Part shown: positions 56,832 through 64,000 of the stretch, piece after piece
How the letters are laid out: each line of letters begins with the position of its first letter
Numbering within the stretch: the first letter of the stretch is position 1
Assembly (NCBI GenBank): GCA_018873245.2
Contig: JAEMBT020000007.1
Coordinates: forward strand, 5,859,129-5,923,128
Direction of reading: 5' to 3'
From: Archegozetes longisetosus
Lineage: Eukaryota; Arthropoda; Arachnida; Sarcoptiformes; Trhypochthoniidae
Length of the DNA stretch: 64,000 nucleotides
Made by a program: the position numbers and the translations under genes
The notes under the pieces: generated by a model
Databases searched by the model: none
Seen by the model: only the letters and a program-made list of their open reading frames with translations
Told to the model about the DNA's origin: nothing

Positions 56832-58309
56832 CTAAACGTTTCCGGGACTCCTCCAAGGGTTTTCTTTGTGATAATAAGCTTCATAAATGGTTTCTTCTTC
56901 CCAACCGGATTCGTACATAGCTCCCACATAATCTATCTCTAGACTAAACGGACCTGTGTTTTGATCAGCCAAAAGAAAACCAATCTGTGAGATTTGATCC
57001 AATGGAACGGGTGGCTGTTGATCTTGAGCGTAACCCTTGGATTGACGATAAAACCTCGAAAATGGGATCTAAAATCAAGAAAATAGTTATAAAATGTTAT
57101 TTCCACTGATAATAGTTGTACTGTGTTGAGTGGTCATGTAATTTTGTCCAAGTCATCAGACAAATTTTTGCTAAAATGAGTTACTCAAATATACTCTAAA
57201 ACTTAAAAATTGTTGATAGCAACCAGAAATGACGCGTTGTCACGGTACCCTTTCCATCAGACTATAATATCTTGAGATATTAATAAACTTATAGAATATC
57301 CAATATAGTAATCAAAGTAAGTTAGAAATCAAATTTGGCTACAAAATAGTGCGTATGACAGGCAAGTTGATATAGCAACGAATTTTCTCGTTGCTATCGC
57401 TGATTATTAAGTTTTGAAGTGCACAATACAATTAAATAGTATTGAATGACTGATACCTTAACCCACTGCCAATACGGTCCTCCGTGCGTAAATAAGACAT
57501 ACTGATACCTATCGAACCACGTTATGTCGACATTATCATCAGAACAGTTAAGGATAACAATCCAATTTCTTCCATCGCCTCTAACTCTCATTATTAGATG
57601 AGTAAAACTGAACCAATCAAAGAAAGCTTGTCTATAAAATGATTTTCGATTCTTTTCGCACCCTAAAAACGCAAACCCGCTTCTAATTATACGCCCATCT
57701 TGTGGTATTCTTGTGTCCAAATAACCAGAAAATAATCCGCGACCTGAAGGAGAGACTGTCCACTGACACGAAGAGTAGCCTAAAAGAGAATGAAAACAAA
57801 AGATGGCAACTAATCGGACTTAAGACGAAGTTTTGAATAAACTTGAAATTAATGTGTTGAACAAAATGAATTAAAAGTAGATAATATTAGTGGATAAATG
57901 TACTGATGTGTTAACCTTCATCCCAGTCTGAATCGCAAGCAGTTCTCCATCTGTTCATGTCGTTCATCTCATGTTTATTATTATAAAGACTAGAAACAGT
58001 GGCATTATTTTTTTGATTGAAATCCCATAACTTCACTACTTCTTTGTCTACAAAATGAGTGGGAGAGTTGCTAATAGAATATTTTTCTTTCATTTCTTCA
58101 ATCAATAGTTTGGTTTCCTTTCTGAGGACATAAAAGCCGCTACTGAGTTTGTCCCATTCGGTCAACTTTTGCCATTCTTGCTCTCTTGCTTCGTCATACT
58201 TCTTGTCTCCACTCCTGAATGCTTCGTAGTAACCACTTCTAACTTGGCTTTTATTTAATTTTATCAATTGTTTCGATAAAAGACGAGCATTTAGTCGGTT
58301 TAAAAGCAT
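56832..58309 (-). CDS. NDUFAF1: Complex I intermediate-associated protein 30 (NDUFAF1)
   Basis: Three exons, 58309-57916, 57779-57457 and 57068-56832, encode 317 residues. The protein is a mitochondrial chaperone for assembly of respiratory complex I. A basic, acid-free N-terminus (MLLNRLNARLLSKQLIKLNKSQ) fits a matrix presequence. The CIA30 beta-sandwich domain starts around DSDWDEGYSSCQWTVSPSG at the exon 1-2 junction. It continues with SGYLDTRIPQDGRI, DWFSFTHLIMRVRGDGRNW, THGGPYWQWVKIPFSRF and IGFLLADQNTGPFSLEIDYVG. All phases close. It ends tail-to-tail with GNPNAT1, 325 bases between stop codons. Confidence 0.94.
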
Positions 58310-58755
58310 TATTTAAGTTTAAAAACTTGTCAATACATTTGGGCTCATTCGTAAACATTGAGAAAACTGATGGGTTTTAATAGACTGAGAGCATGACTTC
58401 TATTAGATATTGCGAGACATCTCTTGTCTGTAATTGTAATCAACTTGTTGGCAATTTTTCAGAAACTTTTCATTTTATTAAGTATACTTGACATATATTC
58501 ATTTTATTTTATATTTGAAGCTTCTATTCTATATCAATTTTAGAAGAAACTAAATGATAATGAATTCAAGTTTTTAATACTTTGATAATTTTTTTGGAAC
58601 AACCAAATCTTCTGTTACAAACTTTTAACAAATAGTTTTAATTACGATCAATAGAACCGTATTTACCATGCTTTCATTTGTGACTAATAATAATCTATAA
58701 AAGAATTGATTAATAAAATTTGATACAAATCTTATCAAAAAACAATAATTACAAA
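58310..58755. other. Intergenic stretch between NDUFAF1 and the hemopexin-like gene
   Basis: AT-rich. It should contain the NDUFAF1 promoter and the 3' UTR of the next minus-strand gene. Nothing else visible. Confidence 0.4.
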
Positions 58756-60091
58756 CTAAAATTTATAATACATGAAAAAAAGTAAAACATAATAAATTGG
58801 ACGCAAACTCAGTTTTAAATTAAGGCATGCATTTGAAACTATGGGAGTTCTTATCGCTTCGTCCGACAGTTGAAACAAGTTATTCTTGTAAATACTTAAT
58901 TTGTTCTCATCTTCCTTTCTCTCCACTTCATTAGTGATCTCTTGTTTATGTTCTTCCTCTTCATAAACATCTTCAACATCTTCAACATCTTCATCGTCGT
59001 AATTGACTACTTCTTGTTTAAAGTATGGCTGGTCGTAGTTTCTCAGTTCTCGATCAGAAAATTTAAAGAAATCTTTATTGATTTTAAGTTTTTCGCTGAG
59101 AGTTCCATGAAGGAAAGCTCGATCCTAACGATAAGAATAATCATTATAAATTTTGTAAACTGTTTTCAAAGTAATATCTATTTCTTACCCAACCCATTGG
59201 CAGTGAATTCATAAGAGAAACGTTCACTTTCCAAATGTAGTACTTATTGTGATCAAAAAATAAATGAAACGAATGTGTTCTGTAATCGTAATAAGTTGCT
59301 GTTATCGTTTCATTGATTGACATCCACTGTTGTATATCATAAGTGAAGCGAAGTTCCATTTTGTAGGGATCAATTACTGTCATCTTTTTGCCTTTAAGAT
59401 AGAGTTTAAAAAGTTATAAACAAGGTTTCAAAATTTCATTCTTTCAAATTTCCAGTCTTTCAACTTTAGTTCAAATAAACAAAAAATTAAGTAAAGGCAA
59501 ATACCTTGAAAGAATGCCCAAAAGCCTTCGTCTTTATCTTTGGATCTATTCCTCCAGGTTGCCGCGTCTATCGGTTTCTTAAGATCTAAATCTTTTAGAG
59601 CCGAATACCACTTGGCATCGACTGGTAAGTGACAAAATGTGTTGCGAGACTGAAAGCCTTCGTTAAACTCTTGACAAACAACTCTTAGGCCTTTTCTCGG
59701 TGACTATTGATTGAAAATAAAAGAAAAGTTGGAATAAGTTCTAAACTTCGATCAAATGATTTGAACTTACGTGAGAAATTAAATAGATTTTAGGGTCCAT
59801 TTCGTTGTAGGGATCGGTGAAGATGGCATCAATTTTTTTAAACTTTGGATAAAGTTGAGATACACGCCCGCCAACATTATGAACTCTTGGAAGCTGTTTA
59901 TTATTTAAGACCCAATAATAGCCATTGCTCACAACAATCAATGTATCGTTTGGTAATCTAGTTATCGCGTCTATTCGCGCAGAATTGTATCGAAAGTCAG
60001 TTATTTCATTATTAGGAATTTGATGACTTATAGTTATGAAAACTGTCCAAGTTAAAAATAAACCAAGCAATAAAATGTTGACTGAATTCAT
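58756..60091 (-). CDS. Secreted hemopexin-repeat-like protein with acidic tail
   Basis: Four exons, 60091-59771, 59703-59505, 59391-59189 and 59124-58756, encode 363 residues. The ATG at 60091 is used; a GTG codon two codons earlier is not a start. A signal peptide is clear (NILLLGLFLTWTVFIT). Two or more segments resemble hemopexin blades: ARIDAITRLPNDTLIVVSNG then YYWVLN, KFKKIDAIFTDP ending KIYLISH, and PIDAATW...GFWAFFQG. The last exon has an acidic block (YDDEDVEDVEDVYEEEE), then a final hydrophobic run (IYYVLLFFMYY) that could be a membrane or GPI-attachment tail. No protease domain is present. The family is not firmly identified; hemopexin-like is a pattern-based guess. It may act as an extracellular binding protein. 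Confidence 0.72.
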
Positions 60092-63000
60092 ATTCACATT
60101 CTATAGACGGACATTTATTATATCGATTTTTCATTCATTGCATAAGGATATGAAAACTATATATTTCTTCAGAAGTATTAGTGTTGAATATTGAAGCAGA
60201 AGCTGAATAAGGAAGTGAAGTACTAGATTTTCTAAATTGCATCGATTCCGGTGTCTGTTTTTCTTTTTTTTTTAAATATTGCCAATGAACCAATTGATTT
60301 GACTGAAATGATCATCAGTTTCTAATTAAGTCCATATCAAATATCTATTTGGCTAAAAATGAAATCAAAAGCAATAATGAAAGCTTGCAAACTTGAGATA
60401 GTTGGTTGATTCTCATAGAAAAGTTAAAGAAGAAGCAGTTGAATGACTTGTTTATCAGAAGCAATGACTTATTAGAAAATCACGATTAAAAAGTTGCACA
60501 ACATATACCTCTACATTGGAAGCGTAATATCATTTATCGGATCAATGTTGAACTATAACACTTGAACAGAAAAACAAGTCATAGACGGATGCATTGAGAC
60601 GGAAAAAGGGGAATATCTGGACAAAAAGTTAAAGTTCAGGATGAGGATTAAGGATGCTCTGAAGCTTTGCTTATAAGTGGTCCTGTTTTATATACGCTCA
60701 GTCTAACTGCTGGGAAAAGCCTTTCAAACAAAAACTGCAAAACTGCATAACACGAATGTGGGCTTGACGAACGGGCCTAAAACCAAAATAGTAAACGTCT
60801 CTCACTCTCCAATCTCCTATTGCCTACTCTTAAAACAAATGAATAAAATTAATGGACGCATAAAAAATCGATTCGATGGATCGACTTTCACTTTCACTTT
60901 CACTCTTGAGTTTGTGCACACATTCGCAACATTTCCTACATAGCATGTGTCACATCACACCAGACACACACACACACTCTTTGTAATGGTTAACGACCTT
61001 TTCTGTGATGGGCTATTAGTGTTTTAATTATGAATGAGCGCCAACACCACTTTAGGCAAATGGCCATAAATGACACTATATTTAGTCTCGAACTCTTCGC
61101 TCATATAATAGTTTAGTGGAAACACTTCGCTCTCTAATTAATGGGTAGAGCGTTCATACCATAATTGCCATTGAGCACTTTTTACGCAGCGAAAAAATTG
61201 TTTATTCCGACCCTAGAGTTTTCCGTATTATCATTAGTGGGTTTATTCTAATTCCAACTGACGAGTCAGATCAGACTATTTAAACAATCAAGTTATTCAC
61301 TTTTGAGTTGAACTAACGAAGATATGCTTCAAGTATTGTTATGTCGTTCAACCGTACAACCCATTTTACTCCTACTCAAAACATTCAATACAACCAAGTT
61401 TTTTGTTGCGTTTTTTCATCTAACTTATTCAATGACACACAAACGGCAGGACGTCAGCCTTGACCCGACGTGATCGGTGATCTTTCAAGCGTTATAAAAC
61501 TTTCTTAAAAACAATTTTTACACCAAAAGTACGATATCTGAAACTTTCAGCGAAAGTTAGACATAAATTTTGAAAGTTGTTTTAATGAGTTGAAATTGTG
61601 AGAATTCTTTAAGACTAATTACTTTTAATGAATATAAAACGACGTTAAGCTGATTTAGTTTGAGAAGATTCAATAGTTATTCTTCGAACTAGTGCAGTAG
61701 AAAAGGGATCATCCCTAACATTGTCTAACATAGCAATGCCTGACCTACTAAAAAAGCCACACATCAGGTTAGATAAGTATATGATACAGTTCGAATCGAC
61801 CAGATGTGACCACTCGTGCATTGTTTGTTTATAAACGATTTTTGCAACAACTTCTAAGAATCGCTGCAACTTCTATTTTTAGTTAATGAAAATCAGTGAC
61901 CGAAAACTTTTACTCACAATCTTTTTCTATTGAATATAAATCAGTAAATACAACAGACTTGGTTACGCCTCTGGTTCTTCAGTGCAGACCTTATTTAAAA
62001 AGCAAATGAATGTCTGATTCATAGAAATGCAATATTTTTATGGATGGATGTGAACAACAACTTATGTTAGGTTCAGATGATTAACATTTAGGCTGACGAA
62101 CATGTGAGCCAATGTAAGTCAGTCTGGTGTTTATGCATATTACTCAAAGTCTGAAATATCGGATTCATTCATAAAATTGACGGAAAAATAACATTTTATA
62201 ATACATTTGACAGCAAATCCGTTACAAATATGGAGTTAGGTTAAGAGTCTTAAGACATTAGTTTATTTCTGAATCAAATGAATAATCATAAAGTTGGGAC
62301 TGGAGTCAAAACATTGCTTCATTTCCTTAAATAAGTTATAAATATATTTATCTCATTTGACTAAAGCTTAATGAGATAAACTTTCTAAATAAATGTGACA
62401 ATTGTAACATTCTGAGCTTTTTCACTTGAAATACTTTCCTCGAGAAAGCCAGTTGCGTAATCTTTCGTCGAGTCAATGCCATACAGTCCTATCTCTGGTT
62501 GAACTAATATCGCATATGGCACTTTATAGCACACATCTGATGCTCTGTAGGAAAAATAAAGCTATAAATTTTGCAATTTAGTGATGGAGCTTTTGTGGCT
62601 ATAAATTATCTGCCATGCATCGCGACAGAGAACGTCCCGTCAGAAAAGGTTACAATACTATTTGTTATCTTTTCTAATCGTCACAAAGTTATAAATTTAT
62701 TTTATTTGTTTTGAGCTATCATTTAATATACGACGAAATATAGATCTCATTTGATTAAATATGCATCAATTTAGATAGAAAATAAACAAAGTACATTGAT
62801 CTTAACGTTTAGGACATTTCAAACTTTAAAAGTTTAGAGCCAGACAACCAACACGTAAGCATTGCTCAAAATCCGAGTCATACGACAAATTTAATGATTT
62901 ATTGTCGAAATCTTAGACGTACAAACTCTCAGAATCTTAATATAACTGTTAATTTGAATCGTTTCCCAAATTATATCATATTATATGAAAGTGATATTTG

Positions 63001-64000
63001 GTTTGTAAAAAATCAGGAAGATTTTGTTCTCTGATCCTCAAGAATAAAAACAATTGTGTTCGTTAAGATAGATCAGAAGATTATTTGAAAACTTTTATCA
63101 TCTCTTCTATAAATAGAATTGTTCAAAGCATGCCGACTATAGTTAATTGACACAAACAAAACACAAAACGCACTTCAGTGATCCCTCAAATATTTTAAAA
63201 TTAACACGACATCAGTTGAATCATCAAAAAGAAGGTTTTTGAAAAATTCTTTAGATTTCTCGTTTGTAAGATGGAAAAAGTTTCTATTTATTACTAACTT
63301 TGAAATCTAGTCTGTAAATGATCGCTCTAGAGTCTTATTCAAGAAAATGTTATCAAATTGTTCATTCAAAAGTTTCTATTGTTTATATTTCAACGTTTAT
63401 TCACGTTTTTATCATAAGTTCCAAATTTAAAGGATCTGAAGTTCGAACACGAGTTATACTAAGTAGTACTGAAGCCACCAAATATTTGATTTGTAATATT
63501 GTGCAGTGAGTGATGGAGTGCAGTCACTTACTAGTACTAACAAAGTGCCTTTTGAGCCCTATTAATGCAAAACTAGTTAAAACTAATCGAAAGCACACAT
63601 AATTAGATCTAACTTACATTATTGCTAAATAGAGTGAACAAAAATGCAATTTTCATGTGTTGACTGAAAGAGTAATCTCAAAGATGAAAAAAGTAATTTG
63701 CTTAAAACTGATGCTTTAATTGTCTCGCGCCTGACATGTTAAGCCAATTACTAGTACTAGAGTGTAACTTATATACATTGGGTGTCTGTAATCGCCGAAA
63801 CAGAGTTAACCGCAAAGAGTGTGTGTGAGTTAAAAACAGCTGTCAGCAGATAACAGATACTGCGTATATACTCAAATATATTGGATTCACTCAATATGTA
63901 TGTATGTGGGCAAAACCAAAATTATAAATTTGGCTGTTTATGGCAAATGGAATCTCTGCAAGTCTTTATCTCTCTTTTTAGTCAATGTTTCATGATTTTG
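60092..64000. other. Gene-free right end
   Basis: 3.9 kb without a gene I can support. Open frames at 60758-60943, 61645-61869 and 63318-63509 have no recognisable domain. Simple repeats include a CTTTCA-type run at ~60887-60905 and a CA run at ~60963-60976. It may be upstream regulatory DNA of a gene beyond the window. Confidence 0.4.

Noticed and set aside
60963..60976. Short CA tract considered as a CRISPR-like or tandem array
   Set aside because: Simple dinucleotide repeat only. No CRISPR-type spaced repeats exist anywhere in the window, and the host is eukaryotic.
61645..61869. 74-codon minus-strand frame near the right end
   Set aside because: Balanced composition but no recognisable domain and no flanking exon. 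It could be real, but I cannot support it.

Overview
The window is AT-rich eukaryotic nuclear DNA. Its protein genes are split by GT-AG introns, most only 45-80 bases long with a few of several hundred. It holds a tRNA-Tyr gene with an intron, an ionotropic-receptor gene, a NinaB/BCO-type carotenoid oxygenase and several Tc1/mariner-type elements. Together these point to an arthropod with a compact genome; an acariform mite is my best guess from gene content and intron size, but that is inference, not proof. No rRNA, CRISPR or prokaryotic operon structure is visible. All gene models were built by hand: exon phases sum to whole codons, and start codons were checked against the bases.

Layout. 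1-5.4 kb is gene-free, with a foldback element (2692-3284) and a CT/CA microsatellite. 5.5-9.5 kb holds a divergent housekeeping pair, oligoribonuclease (REXO2, minus) and SRP receptor beta (SRPRB, plus), then a small CYSTM-like protein and tRNA-Tyr(GUA). 9.7-14.6 kb is a tandem duplication of an alpha/beta hydrolase gene; the left copy has lost its start codon, and an 804-bp foldback transposon sits in the intron of the right copy. 15.6-17.3 kb is a six-finger C2H2 protein with an acidic tract and a PLDLS motif. 17.7-25.1 kb is an accessory stretch: transposase relics, GC-richer islands, a nearly perfect mariner palindrome and an ionotropic-receptor pseudogene with an in-frame stop. 25.8-28.5 kb is a five-exon delta-9 acyl-CoA desaturase, with exon 1 lying between ~570-bp inverted repeats.

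29.9-39.0 kb is a large inverted duplication. Two F-box/LRR genes face each other across an intact Nup62 nucleoporin gene, and the Nup62 3' end is itself copied as an antisense pseudogene in the left arm. 39.6 kb has a tiny secreted His/Gly/Tyr-rich peptide gene. 41.4-44.8 kb is an eight-exon carotenoid oxygenase. 45.9-48.0 kb is an apparently intact ionotropic receptor. 49.1-50.1 kb is a divergent CK2-alpha-like kinase. 50.8-51.2 kb is a secreted RlpA-like (double-psi beta-barrel) protein of probable bacterial ancestry, followed by a decayed Tc1 transposon. 55.6-58.3 kb holds glucosamine-6-phosphate N-acetyltransferase (plus) and the complex I assembly factor CIA30/NDUFAF1 (minus). 58.8-60.1 kb is a secreted hemopexin-like protein with an acidic tail. 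60.1-64 kb shows no gene.

The genes do not form one pathway. They are ordinary housekeeping genes mixed with fast-evolving families (ionotropic receptors, F-box, hydrolases, secreted peptides). The feature that ties the window together is repeated inverted and tandem duplication. The strongest candidates for something unusual are the RlpA-like gene and the F-box/Nup62 inverted duplication.
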